From: Fomes fomentarius
Taxonomy: Eukaryota; Basidiomycota; Agaricomycetes; Polyporales; Polyporaceae
Reading direction: 5' to 3'
Assembly (NCBI GenBank): GCA_022606135.1
Contig: JABYQN010000001.1
Span: 1,426,001-1,490,000 of the forward strand
DNA: 64,000 nucleotides
Under the pieces are notes generated by a model that was not told where the DNA came from, did no database searches, and was given only the letters and a program-made list of their open reading frames with translations. This document shows, piece by piece, positions 43,207-55,346 of the stretch. Within the stretch, counting starts at the first letter, position 1, and every line of letters begins with the position of its first letter. Position numbers and translations under genes: made by a program.

Positions 43207-45484
43207 ATGGCCCACGAACGCCATGCCTCCTCCAGCTCCCCGTCCACACAGGAAGAGGCCCGCGCGCTATTCGACGACTATGACTCGCTTAATGACGACC
43301 AAGCCCTGGAAAACCGAAAGGCTCCCAGGGCCGACAAGCCGACGCCGCTCCCCGTCGCACAGTTGGCGACGCTTTGCACCGTCCGGCTTGTGGACCCCAT
43401 CGTCTTCACACAGATTTTCCCCTATGTGAACGAGATGATAGAGCGCCTTCACCTCACCGACGACCCATCCAAGATTGGCTTCTACAGTGGTTTGGTCGTA
43501 AGCGGTGTTCCAACTCGGCAACTCTCTCTGTTAGACGCTTACCATCTTACAGGAGAGCAGCTTCGCTGTCGCGCAGGTTGTGTCTATATACCAATGGGCA
43601 AAACTCTCTGGTGCGCATAGTATTGTCCTCTCGCCGTGGATGTCCCCACAATAATATCCGTTCTATATATCTTCAGATGTAATCGGCCGCCGGCCCATCG
43701 TGCTCCTCGGTATCTTTGGCATCGGTTTAGCCACCCTTTTCATGGGTGTGTCGTCCACGTTGAGTGGCGTGCTGTTCGCCCGCTCTCTAGGTGCGTACTA
43801 GTAGCACACTGCCCACCCACGTATATCGACCCGCATACAGGTGGATTGTTTTCTGGAAACGTGGCGGTTATCCACTCTGTGCTTGGAGAGATCACCGACT
43901 CAAGTAATCAAGCTACCGCATTTCCTCTATACGGTCTCTGCTGGCCATTGGGAGGCATAATCGGGTGAGCATAGACCTTACGTCAGCCTAGTCATGCTCG
44001 CTTACCCCGCATACAAATAAGTCCCCTCATGGGTGGACTATTGTCCAACCCTGCAACAAAGTTCCCCGGCCTGTTCGATGTCCCACTCTTCCGGCGGTAT
44101 CCTTACCTACTCCCTTGCATCGCAGCTACGAGCATAGCATGGACAGGCTGCGTCTATGGCTTCTTCTACTTTAAAGAGGTGCGCATATGCACAGGCAGCC
44201 CGACTACCCGATTGCATCATACTTATGGTTTATGGGTGGCCGTTTGGCAGACGCTTCCCAGCAAACGGTCGAAGGACCAGAAGGAACGAATCGAGATGTC
44301 CGAGTGCCAGGGCGGCGCGTTCGAGAAGCCACCCGCCCAGCCGGCGAGCATCAGGTATCTGCTCTCCATTCCTCTCGTCCGTGCGCTGTGCATAAGCGGT
44401 GCCGGCTTGTCATTCATGTGAGTTCCGCTACACCCATCATTGTGTGGTCTGCTGCTGTGGTTCGTTTGGCGCTCGTACTGACGATGGTTCATGAACTTTA
44501 CGCCTGCGCTCGATCGACAGTGCGACTGGGTTTGATGTCTCTTTCGGTAAGCTCGTGCCTCTGTCAAAGAGCCAGCATCAATCTGACCGCCTGCACTTGA
44601 CAGTGCTCTTCTGCTACACATCTCTCCCCCAAGGTGGCCTTGCGTTTGACGTACGTCCTAGAACACTTCTTCATGTCCAGCCCTCGCACACACACACTGA
44701 CGCATCCTCTCCTCGTACTGCTCGGGTCATCATGATATGCCCATATCTCCGCGCTGCGCCCACCCACACAGGCCACTCAAATCGGCTACGCGCTCTCCAT
44801 GTCCGGCATCCTCTCCATCCTGCTCCAGCTCTGCTGCATGCCCTTCCTCCTCCGCCGCTTCGACAACGCGCGCATGTACAACTTCTGCATGGGCCTCTGG
44901 CCCTTCTGCTTCGTCCTCCTCCCCGGCCTGAACATCATCGCCCGCATGGGCGCACTCGACCCCGCCACCGGCGAGCTTGCGCCTGCCGCCCGTGCGCTCG
45001 TCTGGACCGGCATCGGGGTCATACTCCTCATCGCGCGCGCCGCTGCGCTTGCGTACTCGTGAGTGCCCTGTCTGCTCAGCCTCGGTGCGTTTTGCCCCAC
45101 ATCAGTGCTGAGATATGTATGCTCGAAACAGCACGAGCATGATTCTCGTCAAGGAAAGCGCACCCGACCCGGCCTCGCTCGGTGTCACCAACGGCATCGC
45201 GCAATTCGCAATGGTGGGTTTTTCTTTTTGTCCTTGTCCTCCTCAGAGCTCACCGCCGCCCCGCGCGATGCTTCCACACGCTTGCTGTCCTTGTCCTCCT
45301 ACAGTGCCTCTCTCGCTCCTTCAGCCCCGCGTTTGCCAGCTCGCTCATGGCGTTCTCGATCGGCCACGATTTCATTCTACTGCGCTACCTCTGGGTCATC
45401 GTCATGACTCTCATCTGCTTCCTCGGCACGACCCTCTCGCGCCGCATCGCCGAAGGCAGGCGGTCCCCGGGCTATTCTCGATGA
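43207..45484 (+). CDS. MFS transporter (ZIFL/YCR023C-like)
   Basis: A 12-helix major facilitator, probably a drug/H+ antiporter-type permease on an internal or plasma membrane. From ATG 43207 the N-terminus is Ser-rich and acidic, then PTPLPVAQLATLCTVRLVDP leads into TM1 (IVFTQIFPYVNEMI). Motif A appears as YQWAKLSDVIGRRP and is followed by IVLLGIFGIGLATLFMG. TM4-5 segments include RSLGGLFSGNVAVIH and GPLMGGLLSNPA. The second half has YALSMSGILSILLQLCCMPF, FCFVLLPGLNIIARMG, WTGIGVILLIARAAALAYS and RSFSPAFASSLMAFSIGHDF. It ends RRSPGYSR. About ten exons, short introns. The substrate is unknown. It converges on the acyl-CoA synthetase gene with about 370 nt between stops. Confidence 0.88.
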
Positions 45485-45852
45485 ACGAACACGAAACGAT
45501 AGATTGGATAAACCTCCACGTAAAACCCGAAACGTACACCGTCAGGGGAGGATGCCATGGCTTTCATGGTGGTGTTTAGACTATAGATCCGCTGCTGTTG
45601 CTGTGTGTTGTGTTGTTCTCAGTATTGCATCTTCTGTTGTTGCCCATCCCCTGTCCTTGTCGCATTTTCATCTCTCGCTCTTGACTGCTCAATTGTGGTG
45701 TAGAGTAAGCACCCCATTAGCATTTTGTAGAATACAACATCTATCTCGACGACAAGCTGGGCGCCCTGCCATACGGATGGTACGTCATGAAGCACCTGGC
45801 GATAACTTCGAAGTTCGAAGCTTCGAGCGACACGGCGGCCGACCGACGTCTC
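45485..45852. other. Convergent spacer between the MFS and acyl-CoA synthetase genes
   Basis: About 370 nt, T/G-rich in its middle (TGTTGCTGTGTGTTGTG near 45595). No gene seen. It should hold both 3' untranslated regions. Confidence 0.5.
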
Positions 45853-48800
45853 TTAAAGCTTCGTCGCAGAGCTCTTTGGCTCGCCCAAAGCATACAGGGC
45901 GTCGAGCGGCTCCTTGAAGAAGGTATACGTCTCCTTCCTAGAGAAATGAAGGGAATCAGTCTTGTACAGGAAGCGCACCGATACGAGCACTCGCGCACGC
46001 ACCTCTTAATCTTCAGGGTCGGCGTCAAGCACCCGTTCTCGGTAGTCAAAGTCTCGGTAGCCAAATAAATCCGTCTGATCATCTCAAAACTGCGATAGCA
46101 ACCGCCAAGTGCAAGGTTAAAGTTTGGGTTTACAGTTTCGAAAATCGAGTCGGCCGAGGGCGAATGGAGACAAGGGACCGAGGACCGAAGACCGAGGGAA
46201 AGAGAGGGAGAGAGAGAGCAAGGTTAAAATTCAGTTCGCAAGCGGGAAAACGCAAGCCGAGGAAGAAAACGTGAGCACGCACCCCTTGAGCTTGTGCTTG
46301 CGTGCCTGCTTCTGGAGCTCGGCCAGGAAGGCAGCGACGATCTGCGGGTCCTTGGTCGCGTCGCCGAGCGCGGCCGCGTCCTCTGGGGAAACAGACTTAC
46401 CGCGCACACGCGAGACGAGGGCTGCGAACTGAACCGGGTCCGGCACGGCGACCGCGATGAGGTACGACTGCAGACTGTCGCCGTGCACATACAACTGCGC
46501 CACGAGCGGGCTCCCGCTGTAGATGTTCTCGACGTTCTCGAGCGCGACGTACTCGCCCTGGGCGAGCTTCATGATGTTCTGTGGAACGGGTTCGTAGACG
46601 TCAGCGCCGGATGCAGAGGTTGGACATGGAATGGAAACCGGCTGTCTCGCAAGTACCTTAACACGGTCGACGATCTTCAGGCGGAGAGCCTCGTCCAGCT
46701 GCCCGACGTCGCCAGTGTGCAGCCAGCCCTCTTCGTCGATGGTCTCTGCAGTCTTCTTGGGGTCTGCCGTGTTCACGCGGTCAGCTCCCGCCCCCGCCGG
46801 GTGCACATTAGGAGGGAGGATGGATGCACTACGTACCCTTGTAATAGCAGGTGAAGCGCTGCATGCCGCGCATGCAGATCTCACCGCGTGGGTACGGCTT
46901 GTCCTCCGAGGAGTAGCCCATCGACGGTACGTCGATCAGCTTGAGCTCGCAGTTCGGCAACGGCGAACCGACCGTACCGCTCGACTTGGGGTCGTAACAC
47001 CATGTGCGCACAAAACTGCCACAGTTCTCGGTCATGCCGTAACCTGTAGATGACATATCAGACGCCAGTCGCATTGTCGAAGGGTTTGGACATGACCTTC
47101 GATGACTTCAGCGAGCAAGCCAATCTTCAAGAAATCCATAACGTTGACGCTGATCGGCGCAGAGCCCGTGGTGAGCAGCCTCATCCTTCCACCAATGACG
47201 TTGTGCAACTATCACCCGCAAGCCGTCAAAAAAAACCATTGGAATGAGGTACTTGAGTGACCAACTGACCTTCCTGAACACCATCTTGTCCCAGAATGCG
47301 TGATAGAACTGACCGTTCGTCCGCAAGTTCTGCAGCTTCGTGGCCACAGCTTTCCGGAACAGTGCGCCCTTCAGACCTGGAGCGGTGCCCGCAGCCATGG
47401 CGCTCTGGTAGATCCTGTTGAGGACTCGGGGGACAAAGGGCACGAAGTGGGGCTTTGTGATCGCAAGGTCTTCCAGGAGGTTCAAGGGGTCGCCAGTCGT
47501 GTAAGCGATCTGTCCACCCATGCAGACGGCGATGAGCTCCATGACACGCTGCGTTTCTAGTGAGTGCGGTGTTTCTGACGCATACATGCAGAGTAGCTCA
47601 CCTCGTAGATGTGGGCGAGCGGCAGGAAGGACATCATAGTGGTCTCGTTATCCATCTGGAACTGATGCAGGTAACCGTACACGGCCTGCGCCATCGCACC
47701 ATGGCTGATAACGACACCTTTTGGCAGCCCGGTCGTTCCCTGACCAAAACCATCACTGACAAGGTCGCTTGTAGACGAACACGTACTTACCGAGGTGTAG
47801 CAAATGGTGGCAACCGAGTCTGCCGTAGGAGGAATCACCTCGGTGAGGTTCGCACGGCCGAATTCCTCCACTAGGATATGACGTCAGACTGAACTCTTGC
47901 CATATTAGTAAGTTTGCACGAACACTCAGACAACTCCTTGATCTGCACATTGACAGATTCACCCCAAGCACTCAAGACCGACTTGGTCTGGGCAGAGAGC
48001 GGCTCCATTGCGACTATCACTTTGAGAACAGGGCATTTCGGAGCGAGCTTCAACAGAGAAGAGATATGGGCTGGGGTCGCAAAGATGATCGAGAGCTCGG
48101 AGTGGTTGACGCTAGCACACATACATGAGCACAAACGCGTGACTAGAGCAAACACACGGAACACTCACATAAACTCTGTACGATGCGGACGCGTTCACCG
48201 TCACTCTTCACGACCTCCACTCGCACACCAACGCTGGTCACGCACCTGCCGAGTCCTTCCCCAGAGTATCGTATAGACTGACGCCGACTTTGGCATAAGC
48301 TTGGAGAGCGAGGTCGATGACCTGCCAGTCTGCGAGCACCGTGTCGCGTCAGTGACCACATCCGGTACCTGAACGTGACTAGGAAGTGGAGATGCCGATA
48401 CGTACTCGGGCAGTTCTTGCTCCAGATACCGACCGTAGGCAGGTCCCCACCTCCAATAGTGCCGTCGTTGAAGAGCTTTTGGAGTGCACTCCCGAGCGCG
48501 CGCCGGCGCGCATCCACCTCGGGCCACGACTGCCAGACATGATAATTGGCGTACTTGAGCGGTTCCTCCGAGATGGTAGGCCTGTGTCCAAGGAACGGGC
48601 CACCCTTGGATCGCCGGAAGCCCTCGTCGTAGACTTGCAGCAGGTTCGTGAAGACGTTGGGCGAGTCGAGCGTGACGTACGGGTAGGCAGCTGTGAGAAG
48701 GAGCCGGTCAGTGTTCGTGCGTCCGGGCAGTAGTAAGGATTCAGGGTAATTGGAGTATTGGCTGTGCGTATGACGATCATGAAATGCATACTCACATCCT

Positions 48801-48974
48801 CGATAGTGCGCTAGGTCACGTTAAGTGAGGTTAGCTATGTAGATACGCCGCGCAATAACGAGCATACGAACGAGTCTGTCCTGGGCGCTTCGTTCCAGGT
48901 ACCTCTACGCACTGCTTGCTGTAGTCTACATCTGGAGAAAGGGGAACGGGGAGGTGCGCGAACTGGGACGCCAT
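45853..48974 (-). CDS. Long-chain acyl-CoA synthetase (FAA type)
   Basis: Activates long-chain fatty acids to acyl-CoA using ATP. From ATG 48974 the protein starts [20 protein letters not shown], followed by [20 protein letters not shown]. The adenylate-forming signature spliced from two exons reads [18 protein letters not shown]. Further landmarks are [93 protein letters not shown] and [20 protein letters not shown]. The C-terminal lid continues past a GA-rich intron to a last exon ending [18 protein letters not shown] and then ATKL before the TAA at 45853. About ten exons. The length fits yeast Faa1-4. The last three residues TKL are a weak peroxisomal signal candidate; yeast Faa2 ends EKL. 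Confidence 0.92.
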
Positions 48975-50905
48975 CTTAGGATACAGCCGAGGCAGTGACG
49001 AGCTGGTAGTAGGAGGAAAGGGCAGCAAATTGAGGCAGGGCTGGGTATAGGCCGCCTTGAAGGGCGTTGAACGAAGAAGCTTACTTGGCAGGTATATGGA
49101 AAAGACGGCCTATTGGGATGCGCTGCTGAGGACAATGTTGTAGGGCGAGTTCAAGAGCTTTGCCGGGCACTAGGACGTGGCGGACGGCGCAAGCAAAGGC
49201 CCGCGTTGCGGCTATTGACCTCAGGCTGCTCCCGAGCTCTATTCATGTGAAATGCCCGGTCAACGCAATTACGCGACAGTGTATTCCTGATTCGGACGGG
49301 AGACGCGCGAACCTCAGTACGTCGACGGTAGACGGTGACCCAGTGCGTGCTACCTAAGCCTTGGGGGCGTGTCGCCAGCAGATCGTGAACACAAGAGGTC
49401 GCAAGACTGCCAGCGGATAAAGCGAAGTCTGAATTTTGTCCAGATGCGCCCACAAAATGAACGCGTTCGCGGGCGCATACCAGCAGTGGCACGAGATGGT
49501 GCGCTCTGATGAACACAATCACTTTCTGACAAACCAGATCTATCTCTCATACTTGAACTTCAGTTCTAGCATACCACACTGGACGTGCCGTACCCTTGAA
49601 ATTGGGGTGCTGTCTAATGGGCTATCGGCATACTTCTGCAGGACTCGGAGGAACTCTATGAGACCTGTGACCGTCGAGCCCTAGCTCCACCTACCCCATG
49701 GCCAGTGTCCTCAACTTTCCGTCTCATCTAATCGGATTCTCATTGGGTACTCAGCTCACACAAACACTAATCGGTTATACTTTACTAGAGCTTGACCAAT
49801 CTCGCACATATTGTCGGGTACTTTCGACCCGCAACCGGTGCTTATCCTATCAATCGTTGCAGGGCAACTCCCTCATATGCCATAGCCTCCTCTCATGAGC
49901 CTTCCACTGGGCTCTCGTACACATCGACCTGAACGACCTCGCCTCACGTCACCATCGGGCCGCTACGACCTCTGGACCAGGCAAGTACTGCCGCATGGGT
50001 CCACGTCCAAATTCAAATTCGAGAAACGACCGTACGCTCACCTACTTCGAACACTCACCCCGTACAATCCTGTGGAACCTCCGAACTGTCTGTGCTTCCC
50101 ATCTTCCCCCCACGCTCTCCTACTGCGCCAGAGAGAAGAGAAGAGACGGGGCGAGCATCACCTGTGGCACTCGGATCACGCGCATCCCGGGTCGACTCAG
50201 GCTCGTCGGTGTCAAACGCACTGAGGAGTCCGAGATCGAACCGTCTGTGAAGAAACATAGTGCCGCATGCAGCAATGCATTCGCCACCGACTTCTTGTTC
50301 CAGAGGAAATATGATATACGGCTTCCAGCTTCAATAGCGTGTGTGATTCGGGGTGCGCTGCTTCCATAACCAATGACCCATCACTGAGTAATGCTGAAGG
50401 GCTTTCTACTTGCGCAGTCACGGTGTATAGGTAGCGAGTCACCAGTGGAACGGCTGCGTCATGTCCACAGGCCTGCTTCTTGCTGTGGACGCAAATATAG
50501 ATGCAGTTGCATGACTCAATACCGCCGCACGACATGAGATTGCGGCGTGTTCTGATGAATGCTCAAGCAAGCTCTGACGGGGCCTGACCCTCCGTCTTCT
50601 CTTCTACTTCATCCGATATCTCAGTGCGTGCGGCTGCCCGGTGTATAACATGCCGAGGGAAATGGCGATACGATAATATATATACTATACAGCTCGTGGA
50701 CTATGTCGATATACATACACAACATGCTCGCTGATTCTACATGGCAGCATTACGTATGGGGTCGATAACATACGGTCGGTCATGACAGTCGTCGTGTGCG
50801 AACAGCGGGATATCACAGTGCGGATTCGAGAACCGAGGACAGCAAGCGTAGCGAGACAGGGGCGAAATCAAGGTGCGCTCAAGACGATCTACCACGGAGG
50901 ATGAG
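48975..50905. other. Gene-poor spacer of 1.9 kb
   Basis: No gene recognised on either strand. The left 200 nt are the promoter of the acyl-CoA synthetase. Frames 49151-49522 (minus), 49895-50224 (plus) and 50212-50535 (minus) have no motif, overlap each other and lack convincing splice links. A non-coding RNA is possible but I see no tRNA or 5S rRNA signature. AT-rich runs near 50680-50720 lie beyond the PEF1 stop. Confidence 0.45.
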
Positions 50906-52173
50906 CTAAGCAACACGTTCAAATTCAGACTGTCCACGTACCTTCATGAAATCTTCGTAGTTCATCTGCACCCATCCGTCGCGATCCGTGTCGACCCTGT
51001 GCAAGGTGATCAATCGCCAGACACTTACTGAGCATGGAAGAAGTCAAAATCGGTCAGACGCGTACCGTTGGAATGCTTCCGTCAGGGTCTTCACGACGAC
51101 ACACGCCCGAACGAAGCGGTCGAAGGTGATGCCAGGTGGGGGGCCGTACCGGTCAGAAGGCCCGGAAGCTACTTGAAGTTCAGCACACGCTCGAGGCGGG
51201 TCTCAATGACGGCACATGAGCTCTACGACTCACCATACTTCTGCTCGAGCAGGGAAAGAAGAATCGGGGACAGGTTGTACCCAAAGCTGCGCAGCGCCTC
51301 TGCGAGCTCGGCTCCGTCTATTGAGCCAGACCGATCTCGGTCGAAATGTCTGAAGACGTTCTGCCAGTCCTGAATATACTTCCAGAGCCCGGCGAATTCT
51401 AGAACGGGGTGCGTCGTAAGGAGTTAGCACGGTGCACGGAGTTAGGCTCGCGGTTGGTGAGATAATGGACTTGCCATTGTATCCGATCGTTCCACTACGG
51501 TCCGTGTCCTGGGATAGACGTTAAGCGAATCCGAGAGAGCATTCGAACAAAGTCATAGCACACTCACGAAGATGGACATCAACATCTTAACCGTATCGAG
51601 GTCGAACCCTAGATATCGGGGGTTATAAATTCAGTGTTCAAGACGCCATGAGAGCCACGTTCATTTCGCGCAGGCACGAAATAGGCGCGTGCGCATGCAG
51701 GCCTCATTTCACATTTAAGTTGAATCGAGATACATCTGCCCATGGGGCCCCATCGCGACCTGCGCGCGAACTGCTCACGAAACTCAGAGAAACTCACTAT
51801 CCCAGTTTCCTGTGGTTCACAAGCTCGCGATTAGCCTCGATCACGGAGAGATCAGCATGCCCCTACATAGATGGGGCGCTGAATATGGAACGTAACACAC
51901 ACCATTGACCAAGGCAGCCCGCAGCTCCGTGACGCTAATCGCTCCCGAACGATCCGTATCGACTGCTGAGAACCACTGCCACAGTTGGGGATCGGCACCG
52001 GAAGGAGGACCGTGGGCTGGAGGGGCGGCACCGTATCTTGGTGCGGCGTTATGGCCATAGTAGCCTTGGGGCGGCGGGGCACCATATTGGGAACTGACGG
52101 GGCGCTGCGGAGGTGCGCCGTAGTGCGAAGCATGCGAAGACTGTCGAGAAACACCACCGTAGTGTACAGACAT
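50906..52173 (-). CDS. PEF1: Penta-EF-hand calcium-binding protein (peflin/ALG-2 type)
   Basis: A calcium sensor involved in membrane trafficking and polarity. From ATG 52173 the N-terminus is a Gly/Pro/Tyr/Gln-rich low-complexity tail (SQYGAPPPQGYYGHNAAPRY). EF-hands follow: DPQLWQWFSAVDTDRSGAIS with loop DTDRSGAISVTE, then MLMSIFDTDRSGTIGYNEFA, NVFRHFDRDRSGSIDGAELA and, after an intron, the paired hand AFQRVDTDRDGWVQMNYEDF. The linker LWKYIQDWQNVFRHFDRDRS is typical of the family. The last codons MKVRGQSEFERVA may instead be an unspliced donor, and the true C-terminus could lie a little further downstream. About six exons. The gene is divergent to the HAD hydrolase, with 970 nt in between. 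Confidence 0.85.
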
Positions 52174-53142
52174 GTTGAGGAGGAGGGTGCGGGGTTTGCA
52201 CGAGGATGATGGAGAGACGTCAAGAGGGGTTGGCGCTCTTATGACTGTAAAAGAGAGCGGCAGATCAAGAGAGCCTCTCCTCCAAGGCTGTGAGAGTCCT
52301 CTTGCTGTGTCGGCCGGCTCTCTCCCCACACCGCAATGACTCATCTGCCGCCTCCTGTGCTCCCCGCAGCGTCCTGACAAGGCTGCAGCCTGACATTGTT
52401 CGTGTACCGATGACCACAGCGCTTACGTGACATCACAGGCCTTGGGTGTGTCTCGCCTAATTTTCTCGTCCAGCTACACAGCTCATCGGTACAACCAAAG
52501 AAATCTGTCGGTCATTCGGATACAATGAAGTGTCGTGCCGCCTCGGGGCCAAGACGACCAGCCTGTGACTCGGAGTTAGATGACGTTCGTCCAAAGCTGG
52601 AGCACTGCCGCCGCCAGGACATAATTGAAACGGCGCTGCCGGCCGGCATGGCCGGCACTGTCTTCTCCGAGTCGACTCGGACAGTAAGACCTGCGGAGAC
52701 GATGAGCATACGTACCAGTCGAGGTACGCCGCTCATGCGCCTAGCATACACTCACTTCAATCCGAGAACGCGTTCAAACCAACAAGCTCTTCAAGTATGG
52801 CTAATGCCGAATTCTGGCGAAGCCCAGGAAAGCCAATCTGGGCCGGATCTCGGGCCCCCGCCGTAGAATCATATGACCCGCGCTCACAGCAAACTCAACG
52901 CCGAGCCGGGACAACCACTTGCTCTCCTTCGAGTGTCGTCCTTGCTTCCAGTGTCCTGGCCAAACCTACGGGGCAGTAGATCCTCAACGTGAACCAGAGC
53001 CATCAAGTTTACACCGAAGACCCCGAAGGCCACACTACGTCCACTTAACCCCTCGGCCTTGCAGGCGCGCCTTGTTGTGTAGCTTCTACTTGATATTACT
53101 GACACGAGCGAGCGCGTTCTCGTCAACGTACTGCGTACAGTC
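52174..53142. promoter_or_regulatory. Divergent promoter region PEF1 / HAD hydrolase
   Basis: 969 nt between divergent start codons. Frame 52525-52866 (plus) shows no family. The region contains two perfect dyad symmetries close together: TGCCGGCC-GGCAT-GGCCGGCA at 52637-52657 and TCCGAGTCGACTCGGA at 52666-52681. Confidence 0.5.
52637..52681. repeat. Two adjacent perfect palindromes
   Basis: TGCCGGCC (52637-52644) pairs with GGCCGGCA (52650-52657) over a 5-nt spacer. Eight bases further on, TCCGAGTCGACTCGGA (52666-52681) is a 16-bp uninterrupted palindrome. CGG-containing dyads are the usual targets of Zn2Cys6 regulators, so a binding site is possible. Confidence 0.6.
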
Positions 53143-55071
53143 ATGACTTCGCCGCATCTCAAAGCTGTGATATTCGATGTATGTGTCCACGACGCCAGCT
53201 TTCCCTGTGTTCGAAGTACACGCAGCACACACTCACGCTTCTCCCGCCTTCCGCTGGTTCAATGGACGTCCTACCAGATCGGCGGTGTTGTCTGCCGCAG
53301 CCCGCTCATAGCTATCGCGGCGTACGAACGGGAGCACGGTATACCAAACAATTACATTAATTGTGCAATGTGAGCAACCGCCCGCTCAACCCTCGCCACG
53401 TCTTCTGCTTCTGCTTCTACGTACCTTCTTTGCCCTGGAACTTGCGAAGCCGACGCTAATGCCTTCGCTCATCCCCCAGTACGACTCGTGGATCGCACGG
53501 CGCCTGGCAGAAATTCGAGCGCGGCGAGATCCCCCTCTTCCCTTTCTACGAGCAGTTCGGGCGCGAGCTCTCTGACACGGCAGTCAATAACCCAGCGTAC
53601 GCCCAATACTGCAAACGGCGCGGCCTCGGTCAGTTCCTGTTCCTGTTCCTGTGTCCCAGTCCGCCGTCCACACTCCCGCCGCCCGGAGTCGCGTGTCTGA
53701 CGGCGGCGGGTCCGTGCATTCCGAGCCCTCCCACAACGCCATCAGCTGACCCCGGACGGATTCTCGACACGCAGCGTGCCCGAAGCTCCCAGATTCGCTC
53801 TCCATCGACGGGCGCGAGGTGAGCACATTCCGCGGCGTATGCTGCGTTTTCGCCGTCGGGCGTCCGGCTGAAAGGAACTGTCAGCTATTCGGACGCATGA
53901 TGCGAGAGAGCGGCGTGTTTGACGAGCGGGTCGTCGACGCGATCAGGCGCATACGAGGCAAGTGTCGCCGACGCATCCGCATGCGGCGCGCCGCCACGCT
54001 GACATCTTGTACACTCTCGCTGACCACGGCTACGCACATGCACGCACGCCCCCCTCTCAACCTCGCAACCCCGACACCAACCTGGACCTGGACCTGGATC
54101 GCACGTCATCGATCCAACACATCCATGCTTGCACGCACATGTACATGGAACGTTGGGGCCACTGTCACCGTCGCTGTTGCGCGCACGACATGCAATCTGT
54201 AATCTGGGATTCGATGCAGCTGCAGGCAGGTGGCGGGTCATCGCGCTCACCAACAATTTCTCCAAGTCCGAAGCCGATATCATCGGCGACGCGCCGCCCC
54301 CCAAGGAGCAGTTCCCAAACTTGTCAGTGCAGGCCGAGCTCGAGTTCCTGGGCTGGCAGGACGGCGCGACCCCGCCCCGCCTCCGCGCCCTCTTCGACGA
54401 CTTCTGCGATTCGAGCACGCTGGGAATGAGGTACGTGTGTGTGCGTGTTTTAGTGTCTATTCATCTTCCTCCTTCCGCCGTTACGCCCGCGCACACACCA
54501 AGTTCTTCCTCTTCTTTCGCGTCTGCGTCCATGCCAGCGGCGAGGGCGAGAGAATTCAATCATTGATATACACGCACGAACGACTGACTGACTGGCTGGC
54601 TATTCGGGCGCACGCTCCGAGCAGGAAGCCCGAGCCTGGCATCTATCTTCTCGCGTGCGAGCGCAACGGACTCAAGCCCTCTGAAGCGGTCTTCCTGGAC
54701 GACCTCGGAATGTGAGAAGCCCCAAACCACGCTCGTTCTCGTTCTCTCGAGAAACGAACGCGTGTGTGGCCACCCCCTTGCCCCTTCTATGGCCGTGCGC
54801 TGACGTGCGTGACGTACAACTATGCAGGAACCTCAAAGCAGCGCAGGCGCTCGGCATGGAGACCATCCGTACGTGTGCGCGGGCGGGGTCGTCATCGCCC
54901 GCATGCGTCCCGTTCCATGCCTGCGCAGGATGCATGTGCTGACGGGCCTTCCTTGCAGGCGTGGCCATTGGTGGATCGCTCGAGGCGCTCGAGAAGCTGG
55001 AGGCTAAGCTGGGCATCGACTTGACCAGCGGCGGGTTCGAGCCTACCGAGTGGATGCCTTCCAAGCTCTGA
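53143..55071 (+). CDS. HAD-superfamily hydrolase with C-terminal SKL
   Basis: Resembles the N-terminal HAD domain of ACAD10 and of soluble epoxide hydrolase. The first exon from 53143 ends in HLKAVIFD and, after a splice, continues IGGVVCRSPLIAIAAYEREH; motif I is therefore FDIGGVV, where the second Asp of DxD is replaced by Gly as in ACAD10-like members. Next are RGEIPLFPFYEQFGRELSDT, FGRMMRESGVFDERVVDAIR and motif II RVIALTNNFSKSEADIIGDA. Motif III/IV is RKPEPGIYLLACERNGLKPS, then EAVFLDDLGMNLKAAQALGM. The protein ends EPTEWMPSKL; SKL is the canonical type 1 peroxisomal targeting signal. About eight exons. Two long introns (around 53820-54230) break the middle. A phosphatase or dehalogenase-like activity is possible, the substrate is unknown. 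Confidence 0.85.
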
Positions 55072-55346
55072 CGGCGTACTGCGATCGTGATTGCGATCGC
55101 GTACCATAACACAAAGTGCCTCGGCCAGGGCGGGTTCTCTAGAGATCTGGCGTTTCGGAGCGGAGTGCACGTAGATCCAATTTGTCTACCGACTTGCTGC
55201 ATTTATGGCGGGGAAGCGGGCGGGGCGGGCTCAGACGGCGTGTGTGTGTGTGAACATGGCTTAGTGTATTCGTTCTACTAGATGCGGTAGACAGTGAACG
55301 CGCGTACGCCGTCGTTGCAGATGTACTGTGTGAGACGGGGACGTGG

